Source: Streptococcus sp.
GTDB lineage: Bacteria > Bacillota > Bacilli > Lactobacillales > Streptococcaceae
NCBI GenBank assembly: GCA_030528055.1
Contig: JAUMZQ010000006.1
Span: forward strand, 1-64,000
DNA length: 64,000 nucleotides
Direction of reading: 5' to 3'
The position numbers and the translations under genes are program-made. The notes beneath the pieces are model-generated. The model was not told the DNA's origin, did not search any database, and worked only from the letters and a program-made list of their open reading frames with translations. This document shows, in pieces, positions 28,009 to 38,473 of the stretch (position 1 is the first letter of the stretch; each line of letters starts with the position of its first letter).

Positions 28009-28944
28009 ATGATAAAATTAATTTTTATGGGAACCCCCAATTTTTCAGCAACTGTCTTAGAAGGTTTGATTGATAGCAAAGAATATGAAATTGTAGCAGT
28101 AGTGACACAACCAGATAGAGCAGTAGGACGTAAACGAGAAATCCGCATGTCTCCTGTCAAAGAGTTAGCCCTCGCTCACAATCTTCCTGTTTATCAACCA
28201 GAAAAATTATCCTCTAGTTCTGAATTGGTGGAATTGATGCAATTAGAGGCTGATGGAATTGTTACGGCAGCTTTTGGACAATTTTTACCGACAAGATTAC
28301 TAGAACATGTTGATTTTGCGGTCAATGTGCACGCATCCTTGTTGCCGAAATACAGAGGTGGTGCGCCTATTCATTATGCCATTATAAACGGAGATGAAAA
28401 AACGGGTGTAACCATTATGGAAATGGTTAAGGAAATGGATGCGGGAGACATCATTTCTAGCCGAGCAATCACGATTGAAGACGAAGATAATGTCGGAATC
28501 TTATTTGAGAAATTAGCAGTCGTTGGTCGCGACCTTCTATTAGAAACGTTGCCCTCTTATGTCGCAAAAGCAATCAAGCCTTTCCCTCAAGACAGTCATC
28601 AGGTTAGCTTTTCTCCTAATATTACTCCAGAAGAAGAGAGAATTGATTGGAAAAAAACAAACCGTCAACTGTTTAATCAAATTCGAGGGATGTATCCTTG
28701 GCCGGTGGCTCATACCTTGTGGAATGGACAACGATTTAAAATTTATGAAGCTGATTTGGTGGCAGGAGATGGAGTTGCTGGTCAGATTATTTCACTGACG
28801 AAAAAAGAGTTAGTGGTTGCTACAGGAGAAGGTGCCCTATCGCTTCAGACAGTTCAAGCATCAGGAAAACCAAAAATGAAGATTGCTGATTTTTTAAATG
28901 GTTTAGGACGTACGTTACGGGTAGGTGATACTTTTGGGAACTAA
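28009..28944 (+). CDS. fmt: Methionyl-tRNA formyltransferase
   Basis: The 311-residue enzyme formylates initiator Met-tRNA. It has [15 protein letters not shown] near the start, the folate-site motif [21 protein letters not shown] near residue 105, and the C-terminal OB-like tRNA-binding domain from about residue 205. A GAGGAAGC site precedes the ATG. It overlaps rsmB by 20 bp, and normally follows priA in streptococci; here a cassette separates them. Confidence 0.96.
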   Translation: MIKLIFMGTPNFSATVLEGLIDSKEYEIVAVVTQPDRAVGRKREIRMSPVKELALAHNLPVYQPEKLSSSSELVELMQLEADGIVTAAFGQFLPTRLLEHVDFAVNVHASLLPKYRGGAPIHYAIINGDEKTGVTIMEMVKEMDAGDIISSRAITIEDEDNVGILFEKLAVVGRDLLLETLPSYVAKAIKPFPQDSHQVSFSPNITPEEERIDWKKTNRQLFNQIRGMYPWPVAHTLWNGQRFKIYEADLVAGDGVAGQIISLTKKELVVATGEGALSLQTVQASGKPKMKIADFLNGLGRTLRVGDTFGN

Positions 28945-30250
28945 TCAGAAGAATGCAAGAAGTTTGGCATTGGCCGTTTTAGAAGATGTATTGCTAAAGG
29001 AAGCCTATTCAAATATTGCCTTGCACAAGCACTTATCGCAATCACATCTCAGTCAAGCAGATAAAAGTCTAGTGACAGAAATAGTATATGGAACGGTTGC
29101 TCGTAAGATAACCTTAGAATGGTACCTATCTCATGTGATTACTAATAGAGATGTCCTAGACAAGTGGATCTATATTTTACTAATGCAGAGTTTGTATCAG
29201 CTACTTTATTTAGATAAAATTCCAGCGCGCGCTATCATTAACGAAGCAGTGGAGATTGCTAAGAAACGAAAAATTGGCAGTGAAAAATATGTCAATGCCA
29301 TTCTGAGACGATTAGATCGAGAAGGAGTTGCGGATGTTGCTACTATCAAGAGAAAAAGCAAACGCTTCTCTATCCAATATTCTTTACCAGTTTGGATGGT
29401 CAATGCTCTGATAGATGAGTACGGAGAAAAACGGGCGGAAGCTATTTTTTCCAGTCTTTTTGCTCCTAGTAAAGCTAGTATTCGTGTAATCAATCTGTCC
29501 CAAAAACAGAAGATTAAAGAATTACTTGAGGCGGAAGAGTCACTGATTTCTTCAACAGCCTTAGTAAAAAATAAAGGGCATTTTGCAGCACATGAATTAT
29601 TTAAAACGGGACAAATTACAATTCAGGATGAGACAAGCCAATTAGTTGCACCCTTTTTTCAGATACAGGGAAATGAACGAATATTAGATGCTTGTAGTGC
29701 TCCTGGAGGTAAAACAGCTCACATGGCTTCTTATCTAACAGATGGTAAGATTGTAGCACTGGACTTATATGAGCATAAACTAGAATTGGTAAGAGAAACA
29801 GTTGAGCGCCTAGGGCTAAGTGATAAAGTTTCTACTAAGCAGTTGGATGCTACCAAAGTCTATCAAGAATTTGGAAAGAATACTTTTGATAAAATTTTAG
29901 TAGATGCACCTTGTTCTGGAATCGGTCTTATTCGACGAAAACCAGATATAAAATATAATAAAGAAAATGCAGACTTTGAAAATTTACAAAAAATTCAGCT
30001 AGATATATTAGACAGCGTTTGTCAAAGTCTATGTAAAGGTGGTATAATAACTTATAGTACTTGCACAATTATGTCACAGGAGAATTTTGATGTCGTTATG
30101 AAATTTTTGGACAGACATCCTAATTTTGAGCAAGTTGTATTAGACCATGAAAGGAAAGATATCGTAAAGAACGGCTGTATCCTGATTACACCAGAATTAT
30201 ACGGGAGTGATGGCTTTTTTATCAGTCAATTTAGAAAGGTATCGGAATAA
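28925..30250 (+). CDS. rsmB: 16S rRNA (cytosine-967-C5)-methyltransferase
   Basis: The 441-residue enzyme has an N-terminal NusB-like domain ([20 protein letters not shown]), the SAM site [15 protein letters not shown] near residue 255, [15 protein letters not shown] near 325 with one catalytic Cys, and YSTCT with the second near 375. It begins with GTG (28925) inside the fmt end, without a clear ribosome site; a TTG three codons later is the other option. It is followed by the phosphatase-kinase pair. Confidence 0.93.
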   Translation: MILLGTNQKNARSLALAVLEDVLLKEAYSNIALHKHLSQSHLSQADKSLVTEIVYGTVARKITLEWYLSHVITNRDVLDKWIYILLMQSLYQLLYLDKIPARAIINEAVEIAKKRKIGSEKYVNAILRRLDREGVADVATIKRKSKRFSIQYSLPVWMVNALIDEYGEKRAEAIFSSLFAPSKASIRVINLSQKQKIKELLEAEESLISSTALVKNKGHFAAHELFKTGQITIQDETSQLVAPFFQIQGNERILDACSAPGGKTAHMASYLTDGKIVALDLYEHKLELVRETVERLGLSDKVSTKQLDATKVYQEFGKNTFDKILVDAPCSGIGLIRRKPDIKYNKENADFENLQKIQLDILDSVCQSLCKGGIITYSTCTIMSQENFDVVMKFLDRHPNFEQVVLDHERKDIVKNGCILITPELYGSDGFFISQFRKVSE

Positions 30251-30268
30251 GAGGAGGAACCTGACAGT

Positions 30269-31009
30269 ATGGAAATTTCACTACTAACAGATGTTGGTCA
30301 AAAGCGAACAAATAATCAAGATTATACAAATCAATTTGTAAATCGTGCTAGCAAAACAATGATTATCCTAGCAGATGGTATGGGAGGTCATAGAGCTGGG
30401 AATATTGCAAGCGAAATGGCTGTTACAGACTTAGGAGCAGCATGGGTTGACACACAAATTGATTCAGTAAATCAAGTTCGTGAATGGTTTGCTGAGCATT
30501 TGGAGAAAGAAAATCAACGACTTCATCAGTTTGGACAAGATGAAGAATATAAAGGAATGGGAACAACATTAGAGGCATTGGCAATTATTGATGATCAAGT
30601 TATTTATGCCCATATTGGAGACTCTCGTATTGGATTAATACGAGGTGAGCAATACAACCAATTAACAAGTGATCATTCATTGGTGAATGCCTTGTTAAAG
30701 GCTGGTCAGATTACTCCTGAAGAGGCAGCTCGCCACCCTCAAAAGAATATCATTACTCAGTCATTGGGACAAAAAGATGAAGTAGAGCCTGATTATGGCA
30801 TTTTAACATTAGAAGATGGTGATTATCTATTACTGAATAGTGATGGATTGAGCAATATGATTTCAAATAGTGAGATTTACGATATTGTTACGAGTGACAT
30901 CAGCCTCGCAGAAAAAACAAAAACTTTAGTTCGCTTTGCCAATAATGCGGGAGGATTGGATAATATTACAGTTGCTCTCATTCGTTTTGACAAGGAGGAC
31001 GAAGCATGA
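30269..31009 (+). CDS. stp: PP2C-type Ser/Thr protein phosphatase
   Basis: The 246-residue phosphatase (called pppL, phpP or stp in streptococci) has the metal-binding motifs [11 protein letters not shown] near the start, [15 protein letters not shown] near 35, GDSRIG near 118, NSDGLSNM near 191 and [11 protein letters not shown] at the end. It reverses phosphorylation by the PASTA kinase whose gene overlaps its stop (ATGA). AGGAGGAAC precedes the ATG. Confidence 0.95.
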   Translation: MEISLLTDVGQKRTNNQDYTNQFVNRASKTMIILADGMGGHRAGNIASEMAVTDLGAAWVDTQIDSVNQVREWFAEHLEKENQRLHQFGQDEEYKGMGTTLEALAIIDDQVIYAHIGDSRIGLIRGEQYNQLTSDHSLVNALLKAGQITPEEAARHPQKNIITQSLGQKDEVEPDYGILTLEDGDYLLLNSDGLSNMISNSEIYDIVTSDISLAEKTKTLVRFANNAGGLDNITVALIRFDKEDEA

Positions 31010-32859
31010 TTCAAATCGGCAAAATTTTTGCCGGACGATATAAGATTATTAAACAGATTGGTAGAGGAGGCATGGCAGATGTCTACCTAGCCAAAGATTT
31101 AATCTTAGATGGAGAAGAAGTTGCTGTAAAAGTTCTTAGAACAAACTACCAGACAGATCCCATCGCAGTAGCTCGTTTTCAACGGGAAGCAAAAGCTATG
31201 GCGGAATTGGATCACCCTCATATCGTTCGGATTACCGATATTGGAGAAGAAGACGGTCAACAGTATCTAGCTATGGAGTACGTAGCAGGGCTAGATTTGA
31301 AGCGTTACATTAAGGAAAATTCTCCGATTTCTAATGAAGAAGCTGTGCGAATTATGGGTCAAATTCTTTTGGCAATGCGTCTTGCACACACTCGTGGGAT
31401 TGTCCATCGTGACTTAAAACCTCAAAATGTTTTACTGACCCCAGATGGAAACGCAAAAGTGACAGACTTTGGGATTGCTGTTGCCTTTGCAGAAACAAGT
31501 TTGACTCAAACCAACTCAATGTTAGGGTCCGTTCACTATCTTTCTCCAGAGCAAGCTCGTGGATCTAAAGCGACCGTTCAAAGTGATATCTATGCAATGG
31601 GGATTATTTTTTACGAGATGTTGACCGGACATATCCCTTACGATGGTGATAGTGCTGTTACGATTGCTTTGCAACATTTTCAAAAGCCATTGCCATCAAT
31701 CATTGAAGAAAATCCCAATGTTCCCCAAGCATTGGAAAACATTGTCATAAAAGCGACGGCAAAAAAATTATCTGATCGTTATGCATCAGTTGCTGAGATG
31801 TATGTGGATTTATCCAGTAGCTTATCTTATGATCGTCGAAGTGAGAAAAAGCTGGTTTTTGATGATTCTGTAAAAACGGATACAAAGACTCTACCAAAGA
31901 TTGCCACTGTTATGCAATCAGCTACACCAGTTAAGTCAGCCCAAGAAGAGAGCGGTTCAAATGAAGTTCAGGCTGAAGAACCAACTCCTTCTGCTGTTGT
32001 GAAAAAGCCAAAGAAGAAACGTCGTCTAAGAACACGTTACAAAGTTTTATTTTTTGCAGTATTGCTAGTGTTAGCAGCCTTTGTTTTTCTTTTGTATAAC
32101 AGTCCGTCTAACACTACGATTCCAGATGTTTCAGGCAAGACAGAGGCAGAAGCACGCTCTGCACTTGAAAAGAAGGGCTTAGTAATAGGCAAGATAAAAA
32201 AAGAGTATAGTGATTCTGTTGCCCTAGATATGGTTATTGAGACAGATCCAAAATCTGGAACGCAACGTCGTGAAGGAACTAAGGTGGATTTAATCATCTC
32301 TAAGGGTGCTAAGACTTTTGTGATGGATGATTATAGCGGACAAGAATATACCGCAGCAGTGAATGATTTAAAGAACAATTACAAAGTTGACGAAAAATTA
32401 ATCAAAATAGAAGAAGTCGAGACAAATGAGTATGAAGCAGGAACTATCTTTGAACAGACTCCTCTAGCAGGTTTGAGTTATGATTTGTCTAGTGATACTC
32501 AAATTGTCTTTAAAGTGGCTAAAGAGTCAACTTCTGTTGAGATGCCAGACCTCACAGGTTTACAGTATACTTATGCTTCAGCTCGTAACTATTTAATTTC
32601 TCTAGGAATTTCTCCTTCGAATATTGAACGTGTGGTGGATCATTCTGTTAAATCTAGTCAAGCAGATTTAGTTACCTCGCAATCTCCAGCTCCGGGACAG
32701 AGTGTTAATTTAAAAAATACTAAAATAACTCTCTATGTTACAGATGGAACTGGTGCTAGCAGTAGTTCGTCTAGCTCAAGCAGTTCATCAAGTAGTAGCT
32801 CGAAAGACTCGTCCTCAGAAGAAAGTCATTCATCGTCCTCTTCTAGTAGTTCAAACTAA
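31006..32859 (+). CDS. pknB: PASTA-domain Ser/Thr protein kinase with poly-Ser tail
   Basis: The 617-residue membrane kinase (StkP/PknB) senses cell-wall units and controls division. The kinase domain (residues 10-270) has [19 protein letters not shown] and DFGIAV, followed by a basic juxtamembrane [14 protein letters not shown]. One membrane helix at about 346-364 is followed by three PASTA repeats (about 369-433, 434-507, 508-580). The last 35 residues are almost pure serine, encoded by mixed AGC/TCG/TCA codons. Three PASTA units contrast with the four of pneumococcal StkP. It is translationally coupled to the phosphatase. Confidence 0.95.
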   Translation: MIQIGKIFAGRYKIIKQIGRGGMADVYLAKDLILDGEEVAVKVLRTNYQTDPIAVARFQREAKAMAELDHPHIVRITDIGEEDGQQYLAMEYVAGLDLKRYIKENSPISNEEAVRIMGQILLAMRLAHTRGIVHRDLKPQNVLLTPDGNAKVTDFGIAVAFAETSLTQTNSMLGSVHYLSPEQARGSKATVQSDIYAMGIIFYEMLTGHIPYDGDSAVTIALQHFQKPLPSIIEENPNVPQALENIVIKATAKKLSDRYASVAEMYVDLSSSLSYDRRSEKKLVFDDSVKTDTKTLPKIATVMQSATPVKSAQEESGSNEVQAEEPTPSAVVKKPKKKRRLRTRYKVLFFAVLLVLAAFVFLLYNSPSNTTIPDVSGKTEAEARSALEKKGLVIGKIKKEYSDSVALDMVIETDPKSGTQRREGTKVDLIISKGAKTFVMDDYSGQEYTAAVNDLKNNYKVDEKLIKIEEVETNEYEAGTIFEQTPLAGLSYDLSSDTQIVFKVAKESTSVEMPDLTGLQYTYASARNYLISLGISPSNIERVVDHSVKSSQADLVTSQSPAPGQSVNLKNTKITLYVTDGTGASSSSSSSSSSSSSSSKDSSSEESHSSSSSSSSN

Positions 32860-33169
32860 GCATGATGACCGATTGTTGAAGACAGATAACTGAGTTAGTA
32901 AAGAAAAAACAATCATCGTTTTTTAATGATTTGAAACTATCCAATTAAGGCTATGTTTTCAAGTCATTTTTTATTTTAAAAAAACTTATCTTGCCTCTAT
33001 TTGATGGTTATAGTTTTAGAATATACCTATCTATCTAAAAAGGCAATTTGATTTATAAAGCCTATCAAATTATAATAATTTTATTGCATATTCTTAAACT
33101 GAGTAGCTCCTATATGAAAATAGGATTTATTTATCGGTTTTTCTATTTTTACCAGAAAGGAAATACACT
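32860..33169. other. Intergenic region with promoter only
   Basis: This AT-rich gap between the kinase and the cyclase-family gene holds a weak hairpin near 32925 (AATCAT/ATGATT with a T-run in the loop) and the cyclase promoter at 33048-33076. No small gene is supported. Confidence 0.5.
33048..33076 (+). promoter_or_regulatory. Promoter of the cyclase-family gene
   Basis: TTGATT and a perfect TATAAT are spaced by 17 bp, about 95 bp before the start codon. Confidence 0.65.
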
Positions 33170-33901
33170 ATGTCAGAACTTTTTTCGATTTATCAAACAC
33201 TTCAGTCAAAAAAATGGGTGAACCTAAGCCATCAAATTAATGAGACTAGTCCGCATTTTCCTGCTCTTCCTGCTCTTGAGAAAAAAGAATTATTTAATCA
33301 TAATGATGGATTTCTAGTTCATCAATTTTCTGTTGTTAGTCAATATGGTACGCATATTGATGCTCCGATCCATTTTGTTAAAGACGCAAGATGGCTTGAA
33401 GAAATTGACTTGAAAGATCTCTTTTTACCTTTGTATGTGATTGATAAATCAGAAGCTGTTCAGGAAAATCCTGATTATCGTCTGACTAAGGAAGATATTT
33501 TAGAATTTGAAAAAATAGAAGGAGCTATAAGGGAAGGTTCTTTTGTTGCTTTCCGTTCGGATTGGTCAAAACATTGGCCAAATCAAGATCGTATCCGAAA
33601 TCTAGATGAAAATGGAGTACAGCACACTCCGGGCTGGACGCGTGAAGCTTTAGAATATCTGATTGTTGAGAAAAAGGTCAAAGCAGTTGGACATGAAACG
33701 TTAGATACAGATTCAGGGATTGATACTTCTAAGCATGGGCTCATCAATGAGTACTATCTGTTGGAACAAGATATTTACCAGTTAGAATTGTTAGCAAACT
33801 TGGATCAAGTTCCACCAACAGGTTCCCTCATTCAAATTGCGTATCCAAACTGGGATAAGGCTAGTGGCTCGCCAGTTCGAGCGATTGCCATTCTTCCTTA
33901 A
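33170..33901 (+). CDS. Cyclase-family metal hydrolase (kynurenine formamidase-like)
   Basis: The 243-residue protein has the metal-binding motif GTHIDAPIHF near residue 62, the catalytic VGHETLDTDSG near 183, and SHQINETSPHFP near the start. The family includes kynurenine formamidase and polyketide-type cyclases; the substrate here is unknown. AAAGGAAA precedes the ATG. It stands alone between the kinase gene and the lia operon. Confidence 0.88.
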   Translation: MSELFSIYQTLQSKKWVNLSHQINETSPHFPALPALEKKELFNHNDGFLVHQFSVVSQYGTHIDAPIHFVKDARWLEEIDLKDLFLPLYVIDKSEAVQENPDYRLTKEDILEFEKIEGAIREGSFVAFRSDWSKHWPNQDRIRNLDENGVQHTPGWTREALEYLIVEKKVKAVGHETLDTDSGIDTSKHGLINEYYLLEQDIYQLELLANLDQVPPTGSLIQIAYPNWDKASGSPVRAIAILP

Positions 33902-34053
33902 ATTTTTTAAATTATAAAAGAAAAATTCTATCTTTAATTGTTGAAAACAAAGCATTTGTATCAGCAGTTAGGCTAGAATTTTTTTGTAAGAAAATTTTTT
34001 TACATAATAGGAGCCAGTTTCATGCCTTAGACGGAGGTTTTTTCATCATTTTT

Positions 34054-34062
34054 TGGTAAAAT
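34054..34062 (+). promoter_or_regulatory. lia operon extended -10
   Basis: TGGTAAAAT lies about 85 bp before liaF. A good -35 is missing, which would suit activator (LiaR) dependence; the LiaR site itself could not be defined. Confidence 0.45.
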
Positions 34063-34146
34063 AGGAGAGGATAGAAGTTTTAATGTTTACGATGGCTATT
34101 TTCTACGCTAATTGTAAGATCTAATCTAATAGAGAGGAAAAAGATT

Positions 34147-34842
34147 ATGTGGAAAGTTCACTTTTTTATTTTTGTTGAAACAATCTTATTGACAATGGCT
34201 CTAATCAGCATGTTATCAGTGGATTTTTCACGTGTTGTCATTATTTTAGTTCTTTTTCTTTTGCTTTTACATTATTACTTTGGGAAACAACGTGGGCACT
34301 TTTTGTTAGTGGCTTCAATGATTCTCCTCTGTTTTATTATTATGCTCAATCCCTATATCATTGCAGCTTTATTATTTGCGGTGGTTTACGGTTTGATTGT
34401 AGCTCATCCTTATCTATACAAAGAAAATAAAGATACGTATTTGTTTTTTGATGAAGAAATTGAAGGGCAAAGCGAGAAAAATAGGTGGCTAGGAAATCTC
34501 CATCACTTCTCTAAAGATAGTTGCCAGTTTCGTGATATCAATATGTTACGAGTGGCTGGTCGTGATACAGTTCATTTAGAAGATGTCATTTTGGTCAACC
34601 AAGACAATGTGATTGTGATTCGTAAGGGGGCAGGAGATACGAAAATCATTGTACCCTTAGATGTTGAAATCCAGTTGCAAGTAAACACTCTTTACGGAGA
34701 GTTACGATTTTTAGGACATCGACCTTATAAAATGAGGAACGAAACGGTTTCTATGACGACACCAGATTATAAGAGGGCCAGCAAGACGGTGAAAATTGTC
34801 TTGGTCAGCTTGATGGGGAATGTGGAGGTTGTCAGAAAATGA
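34147..34842 (+). CDS. liaF: LiaF/VraT cell-envelope stress regulator
   Basis: The 231-residue protein has three or four N-terminal membrane helices (residues 1-90) and a C-terminal cytosolic beta-rich domain containing WLGNLHHFS, ILVNQDNVIVIRKGAGDTKIIVP and LVSLMGNVEVV, as in LiaF. It inhibits the LiaS kinase when the envelope is undamaged. GAGAGGAAAA precedes the ATG. Its stop overlaps liaS (ATGA). Confidence 0.93.
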   Translation: MWKVHFFIFVETILLTMALISMLSVDFSRVVIILVLFLLLLHYYFGKQRGHFLLVASMILLCFIIMLNPYIIAALLFAVVYGLIVAHPYLYKENKDTYLFFDEEIEGQSEKNRWLGNLHHFSKDSCQFRDINMLRVAGRDTVHLEDVILVNQDNVIVIRKGAGDTKIIVPLDVEIQLQVNTLYGELRFLGHRPYKMRNETVSMTTPDYKRASKTVKIVLVSLMGNVEVVRK

Positions 34843-35855
34843 AAAAATCTTTTTATTTTCTCGTTTTATTTTATACAGTTTTTGTCCTGTCAGTTATTTT
34901 CTACTATATTTTTAATATTTTTAAATTCAAGTGGCAAACACTACTGGCTAATTTAGAGCTACTTCAATCTTTTCTTTTCTTCTTTATTGTTTTAAGCTGT
35001 TCACTAACTATTTTGATTATTACAGCTATGAAACTGTTGCAGTATCTGTCGGTCTTTCATGTTCAGAAAAATTTGAAATATATACTAGAAGGACGAGATG
35101 TTGAAAAAACGGGTCAATACGAAATAGATTCTTCACTAAAACAAATAGAAAAGAAACTACACAATTTAACTGAGAATTTGCAAAAATCGGAAAATAAGAG
35201 TTTACAATCAGAAGAAAAAGTAGTGGAAAAAGAGAGGCAGCGTATTGCGCGTGATTTACATGATACCGTTAGTCAAGAACTTTTCGCAGCTAATATGATT
35301 TTATCTGGTGTTGCAGGAAATATTGAACATATAGCTCAAGATAACTTGCAACAACAACTAGAAGGAATTTCTGATATTTTAGAGACTGCTCAAAAAGATT
35401 TGAGAATTTTGCTGTTGCATTTGCGTCCGACTGAATTGGAGAATAGAAGTTTAGTCGAAGGTATGGATGTGATTATCAAAGAGTTGACGGATAAAAGCGA
35501 CTTGGAGGTTCACTTTAAACATGAAGTACGACATTTACCTAAGCAGATTGAGGAACATGTTTTCCGTATTGTTCAAGAGATAATCAACAACACCTTACGT
35601 CATGCCCAGGCTAGTCATTTAGATATCTACCTTTACCAGACTCCAAATGAATTAAAGTTAAAAGTATCTGATAATGGAGTTGGCTTTGATCCGAAAGATT
35701 TGGATGAATTGAGCTACGGTTTGAAAAATATTAAAGACAGAGTGAGCGATATGGCTGGAACGATTAAAATTTTAACAGCACCTAAAAAAGGGGTGTCAAT
35801 TGAAGTAATTATTCCATTGTTAGAAAGAGGTCATCATGAAAATACTACTGATTGA
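34839..35855 (+). CDS. liaS: LiaS/VraS sensor histidine kinase
   Basis: The 338-residue kinase has two membrane helices with a very short outer loop (residues 4-26 and 44-66), a coiled linker, the phosphoacceptor motif RQRIARDLHDTVSQELFA near 132-149, and the ATPase motifs QEIINNTLRHA and DNGVGFD. It detects envelope stress together with LiaF and phosphorylates LiaR. It overlaps liaR by 20 bp. Confidence 0.95.
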   Translation: MKKSFYFLVLFYTVFVLSVIFYYIFNIFKFKWQTLLANLELLQSFLFFFIVLSCSLTILIITAMKLLQYLSVFHVQKNLKYILEGRDVEKTGQYEIDSSLKQIEKKLHNLTENLQKSENKSLQSEEKVVEKERQRIARDLHDTVSQELFAANMILSGVAGNIEHIAQDNLQQQLEGISDILETAQKDLRILLLHLRPTELENRSLVEGMDVIIKELTDKSDLEVHFKHEVRHLPKQIEEHVFRIVQEIINNTLRHAQASHLDIYLYQTPNELKLKVSDNGVGFDPKDLDELSYGLKNIKDRVSDMAGTIKILTAPKKGVSIEVIIPLLERGHHENTTD

Positions 35856-36468
35856 CGATCACCAAATGGTTCGTTTGGGATTGAGAAGTTATTTAGAATT
35901 GCAAAGCGATGTGGAACAGGTAATAGAAGCTACCAATGGACGAGAAGGTGTTCAACTAGCCTTAGAGACAAAACCAGATGTCATTATCATGGATATTGTC
36001 ATGCCAGAAATGGATGGTGTTGAAGCAACACTAGCTATTTTAAAAGAATGGAAAGAGGCGAAAATCTTAATTCTTACATCTTATTTGGATAATGAAAAGA
36101 TTCATCCGGTACTCAATGCTGGAGCTTATGGTTATATGCTTAAAACGTCCAATGCCGAAGAAATTCTTCGTGCTGTCAGAAAAGTTGCTAAGAGAGAATT
36201 TGCTATTGAGACAGAAGTGAGTAAAAAAGTGGAATATCATCGCAATCATATTGAACTATATGAAGATTTAACTGCGCGAGAACGAGATATTCTGGGATTA
36301 CTAGCTAAGGGCTATGAAAACCAACGAATTGCGGATGAACTTTTTATTTCACTCAAAACAGTTAAAACACATGTATCCAATATTTTATCTAAATTGGAAG
36401 TAAGTGATCGCACTCAAGCAGTTGTATATGCTTTTCAACATCATTTAGTTCCTCAAGAAGATTTTTAA
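35836..36468 (+). CDS. liaR: LiaR/VraR response regulator
   Basis: The 210-residue regulator has a receiver domain (IDDHQMVR, phosphoacceptor Asp in DVIIMDIVMPEMDG near residue 53, TSYLD, Lys in YGYMLKTS) and a LuxR-type DNA-binding domain (ARERDILGLLAKG to SLKTVKTHVSNIL). It activates the cell-envelope stress regulon, usually including its own operon. Confidence 0.95.
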   Translation: MKILLIDDHQMVRLGLRSYLELQSDVEQVIEATNGREGVQLALETKPDVIIMDIVMPEMDGVEATLAILKEWKEAKILILTSYLDNEKIHPVLNAGAYGYMLKTSNAEEILRAVRKVAKREFAIETEVSKKVEYHRNHIELYEDLTARERDILGLLAKGYENQRIADELFISLKTVKTHVSNILSKLEVSDRTQAVVYAFQHHLVPQEDF

Positions 36469-36505
36469 TGTTAGAATAGCTTAAGTATAATTTACAGAGG
36501 ATAAT

Positions 36506-37906
36506 ATGGACGCAAAATTAAAATACAAAGCGAAAAAAATAAAAATTGTCTTTTTTGACATTGATGATACTTTACGTGTTAAAGATACAGGCTATATTCC
36601 CCAGTCTATCAAATTGGTTTTTAAACAGTTGAAATCAAAAGGGATATTGACGGGAATTGCTTCAGGTCGAGGAATATTTGGTATTGTACCTGAGATTAGA
36701 GAGCTAAATCCAGATTTTTTTGTAACGTTAAACGGTTCTTACATTGAAGATAAAAAAGGAAATGTTATTTTTCAAAATAGTATTCCTGAAGAATTAGTGG
36801 AAAGTTATATTGATTGGACGAAAGAAAAAGAGATTGATTATGGTTTAGTTGGTAGTCATGAAGCGACCTTGTCGTCCCGCAATTCATTGATTAGCCAAGC
36901 TATTGATGTGGTTTATCCGAATCTCCCAGTCAATCCAAATTTTAATGAGGATCATCCGATTTACCAAATGTGGACATTTGAAACAATTGGAGATGACCTA
37001 GAACTTCCAGATACATTGCAGGAATCTCTAAGGTTAGTGCGTTGGCATCCTAACTCTTCAGATGTCGTATTAAAGGATGGCTCAAAAGCGAGCGGTGTGG
37101 CAAAAGTTTTAGAATACCTTGATTTGAAACCGGAAAATGTTTTAGTATTCGGTGATGGACCCAATGATTTAGAATTATTTGATTACGCAGGAATCAGTAT
37201 AGCGATGGGTGTATCTCATGAGGCTATAAAAGAAAAAGCAGATTATATCACAAAAACAGCAGAAGAAAACGGCATTTTTCATGCCTTGGAGGAACTTGGA
37301 ATGGTAGAAAAAGAATTAAATTTCCCGCAAAAAGATGTAGAGACAGTAGCAGGACCAACTGCGATTATTAAAACCAATCACGGTGAGTTAAAGGTAAAAT
37401 TATTTCCTGAACAAGCACCTAAAACAGTTGCAAATTTTATTGCCTTATCTAAAGATGGGTATTATGATGGTGTTATTTTTCATAGGATTATCAAAGACTT
37501 TATGATTCAAGGTGGTGATCCTACTGGAACTGGTATGGGTGGTGAATCTATATATGGTGAAAAATTTGAGGATGAATTTTCGCCCGAGTTGTACAATATT
37601 CGTGGGGCGTTGTCTATGGCAAATGCTGGACCAAATACCAATGGCAGTCAGTTCTTTATCGTTCAAAATACCAGCCTACCTTATTCGGCAAAAGAACTAA
37701 ATCGTGGCGGTTGGCCAGAAACGATTGCAGAGCTTTATGCAAGCAAGGGAGGGACACCTCATCTGGATCGCCGTCATACCGTGTTTGGACAATTAATGGA
37801 CGATGCATCTTATGAAGTATTGGACAAGATTGCAGCAGTAGAAACAGGAGCTATGGACAAACCGAAAGAAGATGTTGTGATTGAAACGGTTGAGGTTATA
37901 GATTGA
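36506..37906 (+). CDS. HAD (Cof-type) phosphatase fused to cyclophilin PPIase
   Basis: The 466-residue fusion starts with a HAD domain (residues 13-270): FFDIDDTLR with the nucleophile Asp, the [10 protein letters not shown] lysine region, and [12 protein letters not shown] cyclophilin-type prolyl isomerase follows (about 285-466): [40 protein letters not shown] and HTVFGQLM. The fusion is known in streptococci; the reason for joining the activities is not known. No signal peptide, so cytosolic. Its stop overlaps the next start (TGATG). Confidence 0.93.
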   Translation: MDAKLKYKAKKIKIVFFDIDDTLRVKDTGYIPQSIKLVFKQLKSKGILTGIASGRGIFGIVPEIRELNPDFFVTLNGSYIEDKKGNVIFQNSIPEELVESYIDWTKEKEIDYGLVGSHEATLSSRNSLISQAIDVVYPNLPVNPNFNEDHPIYQMWTFETIGDDLELPDTLQESLRLVRWHPNSSDVVLKDGSKASGVAKVLEYLDLKPENVLVFGDGPNDLELFDYAGISIAMGVSHEAIKEKADYITKTAEENGIFHALEELGMVEKELNFPQKDVETVAGPTAIIKTNHGELKVKLFPEQAPKTVANFIALSKDGYYDGVIFHRIIKDFMIQGGDPTGTGMGGESIYGEKFEDEFSPELYNIRGALSMANAGPNTNGSQFFIVQNTSLPYSAKELNRGGWPETIAELYASKGGTPHLDRRHTVFGQLMDDASYEVLDKIAAVETGAMDKPKEDVVIETVEVID

Positions 37907-38274
37907 TGAAAATCGGTGACAAATTAAAAGGAAAAATTATAGGAATTCAACCTTACGGTGCTTTTGTTGAGTTAGAAACGGGTATGATGGGCTTAATTCA
38001 TATTTCTGAAATTCGTACAGGTTATATAAAAAACATCCATGATGTTTTGTCAGTGAACGACGCTGTTACTGTGCAAGTCGTGGACTATGACGAATTCACA
38101 GATAAGATAAGCTTATCTATGCGAACATTGGAGGAGGAGAAGGTACGTCTCGTGAAACGTCGTCGTTTTTCTAATGGTCGTTGCAAGGTTGGATTTGAGC
38201 CACTAGCTAAGACATTACCTGTCTGGATTGAGGAAACTAAAAGCTTTTTAAAAGAACAAGGCGAGGAAAAATAG
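37906..38274 (+). CDS. S1-domain RNA-binding protein (CvfD/YugI-like)
   Basis: The 122-residue protein consists of one S1 domain (KGKIIGIQPYGAFVELETGMMGLIHISEI ranges over residues 10-38, ending KISLSMRTLEEEK) and a short tail SNGRCKVGFEPL ending in a helix. Streptococcal CvfD of this design is a post-transcriptional regulator. It is translationally coupled to the HAD-cyclophilin gene. Confidence 0.88.
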   Translation: MKIGDKLKGKIIGIQPYGAFVELETGMMGLIHISEIRTGYIKNIHDVLSVNDAVTVQVVDYDEFTDKISLSMRTLEEEKVRLVKRRRFSNGRCKVGFEPLAKTLPVWIEETKSFLKEQGEEK

Positions 38275-38375
38275 TGGAAGTAATCTGTTTCATAGTGAAA
38301 TGTGGAAATGATTATAAGCCAAAAGAAATTGCACAAAAAATCAAAGACTTCTTAGGAAATAAGGCTCAACAATGA
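38274..38375 (+). CDS. Possible 33-aa peptide coupled to the S1 gene
   Basis: A GTG shares its G with the S1 gene stop (TAGTG), with GAGG nearby. The frame reads VEVICFIVKCGNDYKPKEIA and ends GNKAQQ. No family is recognised. It may be a remnant of a longer gene. The support is only coupling and the ribosome site. Confidence 0.25.
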   Translation: MEVICFIVKCGNDYKPKEIAQKIKDFLGNKAQQ

Positions 38376-38410
38376 TGTTTTTTTAAATTATTTTAGTCAT
38401 ATTGTTGCAT

Positions 38411-38447
38411 AAAAAAGACAAACTCCTTTTGGAATTTGTCTTTTTTA
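38411..38447. terminator. Bidirectional terminator between convergent genes
   Basis: AAAAAAGACAAA and TTTGTCTTTTTT form a 12-pair stem around CTCCTTTTGGAA, giving T-runs on both strands. Confidence 0.85.
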
Positions 38448-38473
38448 TCATGAGTTTAGAGTGATACACTTTT

